Part shown: piece by piece, positions 1-8,190 of the stretch
Numbering within the stretch: the first letter of the stretch is position 1
Layout of the letters: every line of letters begins with the position of its first letter
Notes under the pieces: generated by a model
Told to the model about the DNA's origin: nothing
Database searches by the model: none
Seen by the model: only the letters and a program-made list of their open reading frames with translations
Translations under genes and position numbers: made by a program
NCBI RefSeq assembly: GCF_030540835.1
Contig: NZ_JAUOEK010000184.1
Coordinates: 124,001-188,000 of the forward strand
Direction of reading: 5' to 3'
DNA length: 64,000 nt
DNA from: Flavivirga aquimarina
Lineage (GTDB): Bacteria > Bacteroidota > Bacteroidia > Flavobacteriales > Flavobacteriaceae

Positions 1-2
1 TA

Positions 3-425
3 TTGGATTTAGTGCCTCCAAAAGGGTATTGGAGAGATTTGCCCATAGATATTCAAAAAGAATATATGCAGAAAAGTTTTTATTTAGGCGGAGGAAAAAC
101 CGGTATGGCAAGACGCATTGGTTGGGACGAACCATGTTTAACCTTAACATGTAGCCCAGCACAAAAACAGACTGAAAGATGTCATCCAGATGAAACCAGA
201 CCCTTTACCGTAAGAGAATACGCAAGAATTCAGACTTTCCCAGACAATTGGCATTTTGAAGGCTCTGTCTCTCAACAATACAAACAAATAGGCAATGCAG
301 TTCCTGTTAATTTAGCAAAAGAAATTGGCTATTCGATCGTGAAATTTTTAAATAATTATGAAGAAAAAGTGTTAGGTGGAAAAACTTCTTCTATTTCCTT
401 AGAGAGTAATGCTATGATTTCTTGA
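3..425 (+). CDS. DNA cytosine-5 methyltransferase, C-terminal part (5' truncated by window edge)
   Basis: The frame is open from the window start, so only about the last 140 residues are visible. They contain the end of the target-recognition region and motifs IX-X of C5 methyltransferases: REYARIQTFPDNW, then QIGNAVPVNLAKEIG, which helps form the AdoMet pocket. The enzyme would transfer a methyl group to cytosine C5 within a short duplex site. The adjacent Eco47II-like endonuclease makes it the protective half of a type II system, with GGNCC a reasonable inferred target. The catalytic PC and ENV motifs lie outside the window. Its 3' end overlaps the 3' end of the convergent endonuclease gene by 70 bp. 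Confidence in the family is high; specificity is inferred. Confidence 0.9.
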   Translation: MDLVPPKGYWRDLPIDIQKEYMQKSFYLGGGKTGMARRIGWDEPCLTLTCSPAQKQTERCHPDETRPFTVREYARIQTFPDNWHFEGSVSQQYKQIGNAVPVNLAKEIGYSIVKFLNNYEEKVLGGKTSSISLESNAMIS

Positions 426-1084
426 AGTTTTTGAGTTCCATCAATTTCAAGGGCTACCTCACCTATAACATTGCTTATTTCAAAATAAAAATTCTCTTTT
501 CCTGTTAATCGACTCCAAAATTCTTTACCTATTACCACAGGAAAATGATTATCTATTTTTTTGTAATGTGAACTTAATTCACTTTTTTCTCCATAAAGCA
601 CTCCAACCATCATATCATCAACTCTCAAATCAAGATTATTCGTTCGTGCTAAATTTTGAACAGCTTGAAAATGATCTATGATAGTCTTCACATCGTCTTT
701 ATTAATCGTATTAGGGCCAGATTTTAACTGGCAATATTTTTTCCTTCCATCATGAGCATCAATAAATTCGATATCGATACCCTGTACTACTGAACCCATC
801 ATGCCTTCAAATAACTCAGAAATCATTTTTTGAGCTTTATTACCAAATGTAGTTGTTATTGAAGTGCTTAACAGTCTAGGATAAATCAAGGCCTTTGCAA
901 AACTTTCCGGAGTAGAAGTTCCTTCTAAAAAATTGGCTAAATAAGCCAATAGAAATGGATTTATTTTATAAGACTTTAATGAACTAGCTCTTTTTGTTGC
1001 TCCTTCTAGGTGAGAATTCACTATTTCATTTCTAAAAAAATCCTTTGCATTATTTAGAATTTTAATTCTTTGTAAATCATCCAT
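356..1084 (-). CDS. Type II restriction endonuclease, Eco47II-like
   Basis: A 242-residue protein whose centre resembles the Eco47II/Sau96I endonuclease family, which cuts GGNCC. Visible is a PD-(D/E)xK-like core with D104 in GIDIEFIDA (also D109), followed after a short loop by the strand YCQLKSGPNTIN, where Q119 and K121 would fill the usual E-x-K place. It would cleave unmodified DNA in the cytoplasm. It converges on the methyltransferase and is divergent from the Vsr-like gene, with only 19 bp between the two start codons. The length fits the family. The family is assigned by recalled motif similarity, so specificity should be read as inferred. Confidence 0.75.
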   Translation of the reverse strand: MDDLQRIKILNNAKDFFRNEIVNSHLEGATKRASSLKSYKINPFLLAYLANFLEGTSTPESFAKALIYPRLLSTSITTTFGNKAQKMISELFEGMMGSVVQGIDIEFIDAHDGRKKYCQLKSGPNTINKDDVKTIIDHFQAVQNLARTNNLDLRVDDMMVGVLYGEKSELSSHYKKIDNHFPVVIGKEFWSRLTGKENFYFEISNVIGEVALEIDGTQKLQEIIALLSKEIEEVFPPNTFSS

Positions 1085-1103
1085 ATTTTACTAATTTCAA
1101 TTT

Positions 1104-1577
1104 ATGTCTTACAATCACGAAGATAATAAAATAAAAGTCCCTAGGTTCAATGAAGAATCTGGGTTTTATACCACAAAAAAACGCTCTAAAATGATGAGCA
1201 AAATTCGCGGCAAAAACACCAAGCCGGAAATACACTTCCGAAGAGCGCTTTGGAAAAAGGGTGTGCGGTATAGGGTGGATAGTAAACAACTACCTGGGCG
1301 ACCGGATGTTAGTATAAAAAAATACAGGCTTGCTATTTTTATTGATGGCGAATATTGGCATGGTTATAATTGGGATGAGCGAAAGGAAAAACTAAAAACT
1401 AATCGTGATTTTTGGATTCCAAAAATTGAAAGGAATATACAACGTGATAGAGAAGTCAACCAACATTTAAGAGATATGGGTTATACTATATTTCGGTTTT
1501 GGGCCTATGAAATAAAAAACAATCTAAAAACCTGTATTAATGATGTTATGATGTATTTAGATCTTAATAAAAACTAA
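1104..1577 (+). CDS. vsr: Very short patch repair (Vsr)-like endonuclease
   Basis: A 157-residue protein with the Vsr fold signature: RSKMMSKIRGKNTKPE (E42), LPGRPDV (D68, equivalent to the E. coli catalytic Asp51), then IFIDGEYWHG (W85, H86) and a late FRFWAYEI. Vsr nicks 5' of T in T:G mismatches that arise by deamination of 5-methylcytosine, so placement beside a C5 methyltransferase is expected. Oddities: the four zinc ligands of E. coli Vsr (Cys66, His71, Cys73, Cys117) align here with E83, Y88, W90 and Y135, and the catalytic His64 position is D81. The stop overlaps the next, convergent gene by 4 bp. A later in-frame Met near residue 30 would remove only a poorly conserved leader. Confidence 0.85.
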   Translation: MSYNHEDNKIKVPRFNEESGFYTTKKRSKMMSKIRGKNTKPEIHFRRALWKKGVRYRVDSKQLPGRPDVSIKKYRLAIFIDGEYWHGYNWDERKEKLKTNRDFWIPKIERNIQRDREVNQHLRDMGYTIFRFWAYEIKNNLKTCINDVMMYLDLNKN

Positions 1578-2371
1578 TTACTTGGCACGGTTAACTTTTC
1601 ATTAAAAATCCAACGTTTAACCAGCTTTTTATTAGTTGTTATTTCTGCAAACACATAAAAATTAGAACTGAAACAAGGTGATGTTTCCGCTAGCTCTATA
1701 ACAACTTTGTCATCACAATAGCTTGAATGTAAAAAATAAAGCGCTTCATCTTTAATTAGTACATAGCCGACATGATTATCTAATCCAACAAAATAAATAC
1801 CATTTTTATAAACTGAGTTCAATTTTGCTTTCAACGTACTAAAAGACAAATTAGAATATATTTTGAGTTCTGCTTTAGTTTGCAACATTTTTGCCTCAAC
1901 CAACCCTGCCTGCTGTGCCATTTTATATCGGTTTAGGTTAAACCCAAGATGTTTTAAAGTTGTTGACACAAAATAACCGCAAGCAATCTCACCTTGGTTT
2001 GGCATATTGGTATGCCCATTAAAATCCCATGGTGTTCCATACCAATGCGGAACAATATCATTAATTAACTTAGAATACAAATAGCTTGAAGCACTATCTG
2101 TAGCTTTTATTACATTACGTTCGTACAAACTCTTAAAATAAGCTCTGTCATTAATGATGCTGTTTTTAATTCTGGAATAATTCCCTGAAGGTTTAAGGTT
2201 AATACCGAGTTTAGTACTATCAATAAAATTATTCTTGGTTTTAAATACCGTTTCAGTTTTAATAATATTTTCAGTGAAAAATTCTGTGTTCCCAGATTTT
2301 TTACAACCAAATATTAGAAGGAATAAGACAAACCCTTTTATTAAAATCTGATTGTTTACTGATTTTGACAT
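1574..2371 (-). CDS. Putative lipoprotein with NlpC/P60-like cysteine peptidase features
   Basis: The start is placed at the ATG at 2371 because this gives a lipoprotein signal (GFVLFLLIFGC, Cys23) and lies 10 bp after the upstream gene; the longer open frame to 2485 would run into that gene. The mature 265-residue protein carries HWYGTPWDFNG, then a Cys in EIACGYFVSTTL (C131), a His in DNHVGYVL (H200) and FLHSS (H215). This Cys-His order recalls NlpC/P60 and CHAP peptidases, so a periplasmic wall or peptide hydrolase is possible, but the family is not firmly recognised. Probably co-transcribed with the gene at 2382-3149. It could equally be a non-catalytic relative. Confidence 0.6.
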   Translation of the reverse strand: MSKSVNNQILIKGFVLFLLIFGCKKSGNTEFFTENIIKTETVFKTKNNFIDSTKLGINLKPSGNYSRIKNSIINDRAYFKSLYERNVIKATDSASSYLYSKLINDIVPHWYGTPWDFNGHTNMPNQGEIACGYFVSTTLKHLGFNLNRYKMAQQAGLVEAKMLQTKAELKIYSNLSFSTLKAKLNSVYKNGIYFVGLDNHVGYVLIKDEALYFLHSSYCDDKVVIELAETSPCFSSNFYVFAEITTNKKLVKRWIFNEKLTVPSN

Positions 2372-2381
2372 ATTGATAAAA

Positions 2382-3149
2382 TTAATACCCTGTAACCAAT
2401 AAATTCCTAGCACCTCTAATCCCACATTTTTGATAATAATGATATGCTTGTGATGCTCGTTCTCTAATTTGCATATCACTTTCATTTAAAACCCAACCAT
2501 CTATGGCCCACTTTAAAGAATACGCTTCTGGAGACATCAATCCGGTAGACCAAACTAAAGGATTTGCTTTTGTTTGCTTTAAATATGGCTTAAAATAATC
2601 TTTGCTTATACAGGCTAGTATAATAGCATCTCGTTTATTTTCATTTAAAGGCTTGAGGTTTCCTTTCACATCAAACTCCATTAATCCGTCATGTCCAATG
2701 TAAGCCAACAAATTAGAGCCTCCTCCAAATTTCAATTCTTGAGTTTCACTTATAACCATAACCTCTTTTCTGCCAGCAGTAGCTTCTAAAAAATCTATCG
2801 TTGTATTTTTTATGTACTTACCATCGTAAGCATCTGCAAGTAAATATGTGTTAGTTGTTTTATGTTTAAAAAGTAATCGCTCTAAAACAAAACCATCAAT
2901 GTTAGTTTTTGTTGATATAAGAGTCCAATCTTTACTCCTTTTAAAGTAACTTTTAACGCCATACATAGCACCCCAATATAAATTGCTTTTAGCATCTTGG
3001 CCATTACCTAATGTTTTAGGCACAGGAACTATTCCTTGGTTTAAATTGTCGCACAAGGCTACATAAACATGGATTGTTTTTAATTCAGAATTGTTCTGAG
3101 CAACACTAAGACCTGACCAAATAAAAAGAAGTAAAACGATTTTTCTCAT
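2382..3149 (-). CDS. Secreted protein of unknown function
   Basis: A 255-residue protein with a cleavable signal peptide (hydrophobic residues 4-17, AQNN after). The mature part starts with TIHVYVALCDNLNQGIVPVP and contains GNGQDAKSNLYWGAMYG, ISETQEL, YIGHDGLMEF and a C-terminal segment with YHYYQKCGIRGARNLL. I recognise no named domain. The length, export signal and tight coupling (10 bp) to the lipoprotein with peptidase-like features suggest a two-gene envelope unit. The conserved Gly/Asn/His-rich blocks look like an enzyme core rather than a structural repeat, but that is impression only. Confidence 0.6.
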   Translation of the reverse strand: MRKIVLLLFIWSGLSVAQNNSELKTIHVYVALCDNLNQGIVPVPKTLGNGQDAKSNLYWGAMYGVKSYFKRSKDWTLISTKTNIDGFVLERLLFKHKTTNTYLLADAYDGKYIKNTTIDFLEATAGRKEVMVISETQELKFGGGSNLLAYIGHDGLMEFDVKGNLKPLNENKRDAIILACISKDYFKPYLKQTKANPLVWSTGLMSPEAYSLKWAIDGWVLNESDMQIRERASQAYHYYQKCGIRGARNLLVTGY

Positions 3150-3215
3150 TTTAACAAAACGAAAAAAATTAAAAAACCTTGCAAGGTTAATTGGGATTTA
3201 TTATTATTTTTAATA

Positions 3216-3689
3216 ATGCTTGATAAAAAAATAGCTATTTTAAATAACCTTTTATTTCAAATAAAACAGTGTATTCCTCATAAAGACAAAAGCAATCCTA
3301 TAGTTTCTAAAGCTAATGTGGGTTGGCAATTAGACCATACTCTAAAAATAATAAATAGGGTTTGCGAATCTTTAGAACAATCTAACCCGAAGTATTATAA
3401 AAAGGATTTTAATGCTATAAGAAGTATTTTATTTTTATTCTGTTATATTCCAAGAGACCGAGTTAAAGCTCCAAAAGTTGTGATACCTCCAGATTTAATT
3501 TCAACAATCGATTTGCAGGCTCAACTCAATGATGCTAAGAAACACTTAAACAATATTGAGCTTCTCGACAAAAATGCACATTTTAAACATTTTATATTTG
3601 GTATGTTGCCTAAGATTAAAACACTTCGTTTCTTAGAAATACATACCAAACATCACTTAAAAATAGTCAATGATATTTTGAGTAAATAA
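3216..3689 (+). CDS. DinB-like / DUF1569 family protein
   Basis: A 157-residue, all-helical cytoplasmic protein. VGWQLDHTLKIINRV (H41) and the C-terminal EIHTKHHLKIVND (H143, H146, H147) give the spaced histidines of DinB/YfiT-type four-helix bundles, which bind a divalent metal and in some members transfer thiols. The DUF1569 assignment rests on this pattern and on the FxHFxFGxL block before the final helix. The substrate is unknown. It stands alone, divergent from the upstream gene, and is followed by a dispersed inverted repeat. Confidence 0.7.
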   Translation: MLDKKIAILNNLLFQIKQCIPHKDKSNPIVSKANVGWQLDHTLKIINRVCESLEQSNPKYYKKDFNAIRSILFLFCYIPRDRVKAPKVVIPPDLISTIDLQAQLNDAKKHLNNIELLDKNAHFKHFIFGMLPKIKTLRFLEIHTKHHLKIVNDILSK

Positions 3690-3721
3690 AGAGACTTGGG
3701 TAAATATATTAGATGCCTGTT

Positions 3722-3781
3722 CGAGCACAGTCGAGAACTTTTAATATTCTAACTTTATAAGACATCTTGGCTGTGCTCGAT
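3722..3781. repeat. Dispersed inverted repeat (CGAGCACAGTCGAG class)
   Basis: A 10-bp perfect inverted pair, TCGAGCACAG at 3722-3731 and CTGTGCTCGA at 3772-3781, sits in the convergent gap between two genes. Related copies with a GCAGTCGA core occur near 46577, 50675, 51275, 59830 and 63868. Confidence 0.7.
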
Positions 3782-3841
3782 ATGACATTTTTAATTTTTA
3801 ACTATTTAGAGTAGTAGCTCTTCTTATTTTTTAGAATTATT

Positions 3842-4858
3842 TTATTCTAACAGTTTAAGTTTTTTTAAATCATGAAAAAAGAAATTCTTCTCATCGTTCA
3901 TAGAAACAAATAATCCATTAGGAAATTTATCACCTAATGCCATAGTTGTCACATCACAACCATCTGTTTCTATAGTTCCTAAATTAATTTCCTTTATAAA
4001 TGCATTCGTCTTTAAATCGAAAACATTAAATGTATGTGCTTGTTGATTAGACACTATTAAAAATCCTTTGTCTTGATATTTAGCAATGGCTATACCTTCA
4101 ATATCTTCTTTAAAATATTCCTTACCAAAACAATAAATTTCTTTATCGCCTTTTAAAGGTTCTGCATGATATTTACGAATGCAATGCATCTCATCGGAAT
4201 AGTACACAATACCTGTCTCGTCATCAACGGCAATAGCTTCTATTTCTTTTTTGCCACTAAACTCTCCAAACTTCCTAACTAATTTAGAATGTACTCCTAA
4301 ACTATCTGAAGTTAAATGGTATTGGTACAAATACTTATCCAGAGGCCCCGTTTTTCTGCCTACTATAGCATATAACTTATGTGTTTCTGGCGATTTGTAA
4401 AGCGCAATCCCCATTGGTAAATTCGCTTCAGGCTCTTTAACATCTGTAAAAACTGGAAACCCACCATTATCTAATGGTTTCATATCTGGAACAGAAAACA
4501 GGCGTATTTGTTGACGTTCTCTTTCTGTAAATGCAATAACATCAACTTTAGTAGAATCATTAAGTTGAAAACCATATTCTAAGTCGATATTATTGGGGCG
4601 TTTTAAATTCCTTATGGTTTTGTCTTCAATAATTTTGCCTTCTAAATCAAAAGCGTAAATAGCACCTTCTGTATCTTTATCGGTACCAAAAACTATACTC
4701 TTAGAAGTATCTTTTTGATTAATCCATATAGCAGGATCGTCTGTATCGTGCAAGGTAGTTTCCGTAACAACATCGGCTACAATTTTAGGTAACTTTGTAG
4801 TGCATGCCATGAAAGCAACAAAACAAATAAAAATAATATTTACTTTAAACTTTTCCAT
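3842..4858 (-). CDS. Beta-propeller phytase, lipoprotein
   Basis: A 338-residue protein that hydrolyses myo-inositol hexakisphosphate, releasing phosphate in the periplasm or at the cell surface. Seen: a lipobox (FVAFMAC, Cys19), then the beta-propeller phytase signature HDTDDPAIWIN and IVFGTDKDTEGAIYAFDL, followed by RPNNIDLEYGF and repeated propeller strands to the C terminus. These acidic loops bind the catalytic calcium ions in characterised members. Its start lies 2 bp after the stop of the upstream TonB-dependent receptor gene, so both are surely on one transcript. Length matches the family. Confidence 0.92.
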   Translation of the reverse strand: MEKFKVNIIFICFVAFMACTTKLPKIVADVVTETTLHDTDDPAIWINQKDTSKSIVFGTDKDTEGAIYAFDLEGKIIEDKTIRNLKRPNNIDLEYGFQLNDSTKVDVIAFTERERQQIRLFSVPDMKPLDNGGFPVFTDVKEPEANLPMGIALYKSPETHKLYAIVGRKTGPLDKYLYQYHLTSDSLGVHSKLVRKFGEFSGKKEIEAIAVDDETGIVYYSDEMHCIRKYHAEPLKGDKEIYCFGKEYFKEDIEGIAIAKYQDKGFLIVSNQQAHTFNVFDLKTNAFIKEINLGTIETDGCDVTTMALGDKFPNGLFVSMNDEKNFFFHDLKKLKLLE

Positions 4859-4860
4859 TT

Positions 4861-7686
4861 TTATCTTGTTTTAAATAAGTCATACTTTAAACCAAATGTA
4901 ACACGTCTTCCATAATACTCTACTTGCATGGTTCTATTTTTAACACCCTGAAAATAACGCAATGGCTGGTCTGTTATATTATTTAAATCGAAATAGATAC
5001 TAAATCCTTTATTAAAAGCATAAGACGCATTAAAATCCAGCAAAAATTGCTCATCGTAATATCTGTCTTCAAACGCACTGCCTCCAATTTCATCTATATA
5101 GGCATCGGAATAGTTTGCCGATAAACGCAAGCTTAATTTTTTATCGGAGTACCCTAAAGAACCATTAAACATGTTAGGTGTAGTACCCGGTAAATCTAAA
5201 TCTGATCTTTCTTCGCCATCCTCATTTCTAATACCATCTGCATTGGATGTTAAATAAGTATAATTGAGCATTAAACTAAAGTTTTTAGCAAAACCTGGTA
5301 AAAAATCTAACTGGCGTTGAAAAGATATTTCTGCTCCTGTGATACTAGCACTATCACCATTTTGTGGTTGAAAAGCATCAAAACCAGTTCCTGGGTCTTC
5401 AAATTGAAAAGTATAAATAAAGTCTTTAATATTTTTATGGAATACGCCTCCTGAAATAATACCTATACTTTTAAAATAATGCTCTGCCATTATATCAAAG
5501 TTCATAGCAGTAGTCGCATTTAATTCTGGGTTTCCTAAAAATATTTCTTTATCATCTGCTACAACATCTATACTTGGTACAATATCTTCATAATTCGGTC
5601 TTGCCAAGGTATTAGTCCAGGCCAAACGCAATACTGTACTTGTTCCAATATTATATTTAAAGTGAACACCGGGTAATACATTAACATAATTCTTTTCTTC
5701 TGTAATGGTACCTATAATATCTTCTTCATCTTCAATTTCGTTTCCTGTAGCTTCTGTTTTAGTGCTTTCAACTCTTACTCCGAACAAAACACTTAATTTA
5801 TCTGTTAATTTTTGATTAGCCATGGCATAAGCTGCATAAACAGTTTCCTTTACTTCATAATTAGCCCTAAGGTACTCACTTGGTTCATCTGAAATATCAA
5901 ATAATGACTCATTTAATAGATCTAATTGGCCTAAATACTCTGGTGAGACATAAGACCCTGCTGTATATTGACTCCCCGCTAAATAGTCTTCATCCGTTTG
6001 ATCTACAAGTGGTAATTGCGTTAAATCATCAAAATCACTAGTTAATGGGTCTAGCTCAAAAAAGTTATTATCTCTTATCTTGTCTTTAGTTTTTAGTCGA
6101 CCTCCAAATTTTATAAATCCATCACCTGTATTAAAAAAGTCTACTGGTAGTTTAAAATTAGCAAAGGCGTTAAAATCTTTTTCTTCTGTATATTGATTTT
6201 CTTCTGTAATTTCTCCTAATTCAAAATTACTTAACCCGGCATCACCTAAATCTTCAGGAGTAAACAATGGAAATTCGGTATCTGAATTATCATTATTTAT
6301 AATATATTCTGATTCGTATTCAATATAACGCTCATTTAATCGCTCTTCGGATGCTTTTGCAAATGATGCTAACCAATCGAACTTCACTTTCCCAAAAAGA
6401 TGGTCGCCTCCTAAACTATAATTCTGCATGCGCTGGTCTTCTAAACGCGTATTCTTATTTCTATTGCTGTCAATCCCTCCTTTAGATTGTCGCTTAGCTT
6501 CAACTGGAAATCTGGTAGGAACGCCATTTGTAATTGTAAAATCTCCAACCTCAATATCTTCCGCATCCAAAATTCCGTGTTCTAATCTAAAACGGTTTTC
6601 ACGGTCATCTCTCCAATTATACATCGTTTTTAAGAAAATGGTATTATTAGCGTTAAAAGCATAATCTAAATTAGCCGAAAAACTTCTGCGTATACGCTGT
6701 ACTAAATAAGTACGTTGCTCAAAAACATTGGTATAAGGTTTTACCTCAACTTCCTCCACATCGGCACCATTAAAAAACTCAAATTCATCAGTCCATTCGG
6801 CCTCAACATTATCCGATCCAAAGTCGTTATCATTTATTGATGAAGACAACATCCATCCAAACTTGCCATTTTTTGTTCTATTACCAATTAAAAAAGAACC
6901 GTTAATAATTCTTTTAGCGGTAATGGTGTTAACTCCAGAACCTAATGTGGCTGCCACTCTAAATCCATTTGGGGATGTTCTTGTTACTAAATTTACAGAA
7001 CCTCCTAAGGCATCGGCATCCATGTCTGGCGTCACCGCTTTATTTACTTCGATTAACTGAATCATATCCGATGGAATTAAATCCATTTGTATGTTTCTGT
7101 TATCTCCTTCGGCAGACGGAATACGACTACCATTTAGCGTTACCGAGTTTAACTGTGGCGCTAAACCTCTAATAATTATATTACGCGCCTCACCTTGGTC
7201 AACTTGCATTGTAATGCCAGGAATACGCTTTACAGCATCACCTATATTAGCATCAGGAAATTTACCAATTTGGTCTGTTGAAACAACATTTGTAATATTC
7301 TGTTTATTTTTTTGAGAGTTAAGAGCTTTTGCCTGTCCGCTATTGTATCCTGTTATTAGGACTCCATCCAACTCCTGAGTTATTGGTGATAATATAATGT
7401 CAATTTTAACTGTTGTGCCTCCTTCAACTGTTACTTCTTTTTCTACATCGGCATATCCTAAATATGTCACTTTTATTATTTGATTTCCTGAGGGAACATC
7501 AACCATTAAAAAGCTACCATCAAAATCTGATATAATTCCTTTATTTAGTGATTCAATTAATACATTTCCAAAAGGAATGGATAAACCATTTTCATCAATA
7601 ATTTTCCCTTGTATGTTTCCACTTTGAGAGAATCCTATAAAGGAAATTGTTAGTGTAATAAATAATAATACGTAATTTTTTCTCAT
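4861..7686 (-). CDS. TonB-dependent receptor (phytase-linked)
   Basis: A 941-residue outer-membrane receptor. Residues 1-20 are a signal peptide; about 22-110 form a CarboxypepD_reg-like domain (GNIQGKIIDENGLSIPFGNV); about 125-245 are the plug (IGKFPDANIGDAVKRIPG, RNIIIRGLAPQLNSVTLNG, DALGGSVNLVT); the rest is a 22-strand barrel ending in an aromatic-rich strand. No SusD partner is present, so it is not a typical polysaccharide locus. Transport is driven by TonB/ExbBD. The linked phytase suggests the ligand is phytate, an inositol phosphate or a metal released from phytate; this is inference from context. Confidence 0.93.
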   Translation of the reverse strand: MRKNYVLLFITLTISFIGFSQSGNIQGKIIDENGLSIPFGNVLIESLNKGIISDFDGSFLMVDVPSGNQIIKVTYLGYADVEKEVTVEGGTTVKIDIILSPITQELDGVLITGYNSGQAKALNSQKNKQNITNVVSTDQIGKFPDANIGDAVKRIPGITMQVDQGEARNIIIRGLAPQLNSVTLNGSRIPSAEGDNRNIQMDLIPSDMIQLIEVNKAVTPDMDADALGGSVNLVTRTSPNGFRVAATLGSGVNTITAKRIINGSFLIGNRTKNGKFGWMLSSSINDNDFGSDNVEAEWTDEFEFFNGADVEEVEVKPYTNVFEQRTYLVQRIRRSFSANLDYAFNANNTIFLKTMYNWRDDRENRFRLEHGILDAEDIEVGDFTITNGVPTRFPVEAKRQSKGGIDSNRNKNTRLEDQRMQNYSLGGDHLFGKVKFDWLASFAKASEERLNERYIEYESEYIINNDNSDTEFPLFTPEDLGDAGLSNFELGEITEENQYTEEKDFNAFANFKLPVDFFNTGDGFIKFGGRLKTKDKIRDNNFFELDPLTSDFDDLTQLPLVDQTDEDYLAGSQYTAGSYVSPEYLGQLDLLNESLFDISDEPSEYLRANYEVKETVYAAYAMANQKLTDKLSVLFGVRVESTKTEATGNEIEDEEDIIGTITEEKNYVNVLPGVHFKYNIGTSTVLRLAWTNTLARPNYEDIVPSIDVVADDKEIFLGNPELNATTAMNFDIMAEHYFKSIGIISGGVFHKNIKDFIYTFQFEDPGTGFDAFQPQNGDSASITGAEISFQRQLDFLPGFAKNFSLMLNYTYLTSNADGIRNEDGEERSDLDLPGTTPNMFNGSLGYSDKKLSLRLSANYSDAYIDEIGGSAFEDRYYDEQFLLDFNASYAFNKGFSIYFDLNNITDQPLRYFQGVKNRTMQVEYYGRRVTFGLKYDLFKTR

Positions 7687-7844
7687 GACTTTTTGTTAGT
7701 TATATATTAAACTAAATAACAAAATTGATGAGCGAAGTGTTTTAAGTGTTTTTTACATAATTGTTATCTATACATTGAAAAGAGTTATTACTTTACAATA
7801 ATCTAACAATAAAAATAACTTTTAGAAATATATAATTAAAGGCC

Positions 7845-7878
7845 AATAAAAAACCCTTTCTGTTTCCAGAAAGGGTTT
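7845..7878 (-). terminator. Intrinsic terminator of rplU-rpmA
   Basis: A perfect 12-bp stem (AAACCCTTTCTG at 7851-7862, CAGAAAGGGTTT at 7867-7878) with a 4-nt loop, followed in the minus-strand direction by a run of U residues. It lies 26 bp beyond the rpmA stop. Confidence 0.9.
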
Positions 7879-7903
7879 AAATATTTTAAAGAAAAATTAC
7901 TTC

Positions 7904-8164
7904 TTAAGCCTCAAAAGGCTCAATTGAAACATACGATTTGTTATCTTTTTTCTTTGTAAACTTTACAATACCATCAACGCTAGCATGTAATGTATGATCT
8001 TTTGAAGAATAAACATTCTCACCTGGGTGATGTGTGTTACCTCTTTGTCTAACGATAATATTACCAGCTATTGCAGCTTGACCACCAAATATCTTTACAC
8101 CTAAGCGTTTCGATTCTGACTCTCTACCGTTTTTCGAACTTCCGACTCCTTTTTTATGTGCCAT
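7904..8164 (-). CDS. rpmA: 50S ribosomal protein L27 (bL27)
   Basis: An 86-residue protein beginning [16 protein letters not shown], with the L27 core [21 protein letters not shown] and [18 protein letters not shown]27 binds 23S rRNA near the peptidyl-transferase centre and its N terminus reaches the P-site tRNA. There is no N-terminal extension, so the pre-cleaved form seen in Firmicutes does not apply. It lies 26 bp downstream of rplU in the usual two-gene order and ends at a strong terminator. Confidence 0.98.
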   Translation of the reverse strand: MAHKKGVGSSKNGRESESKRLGVKIFGGQAAIAGNIIVRQRGNTHHPGENVYSSKDHTLHASVDGIVKFTKKKDNKSYVSIEPFEA

Positions 8165-8190
8165 TTTATTTCGATTTTAGTTTTTTAAAA

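Noticed and set aside
1077-1289. A 70-codon minus-strand ORF opposite vsr
   Set aside because: Antisense to the conserved Vsr core and overlapping the endonuclease start; no recognisable motif.
2372-2485. N-terminal extension of the peptidase-like lipoprotein to 2485
   Set aside because: The extension would overlap the upstream coding sequence and bury the lipoprotein signal; the ATG at 2371 gives a proper lipobox.
6428-7315. Several plus-strand ORFs opposite the TonB-dependent receptor
   Set aside because: All are shadows of a 941-residue gene with clear plug and barrel motifs.
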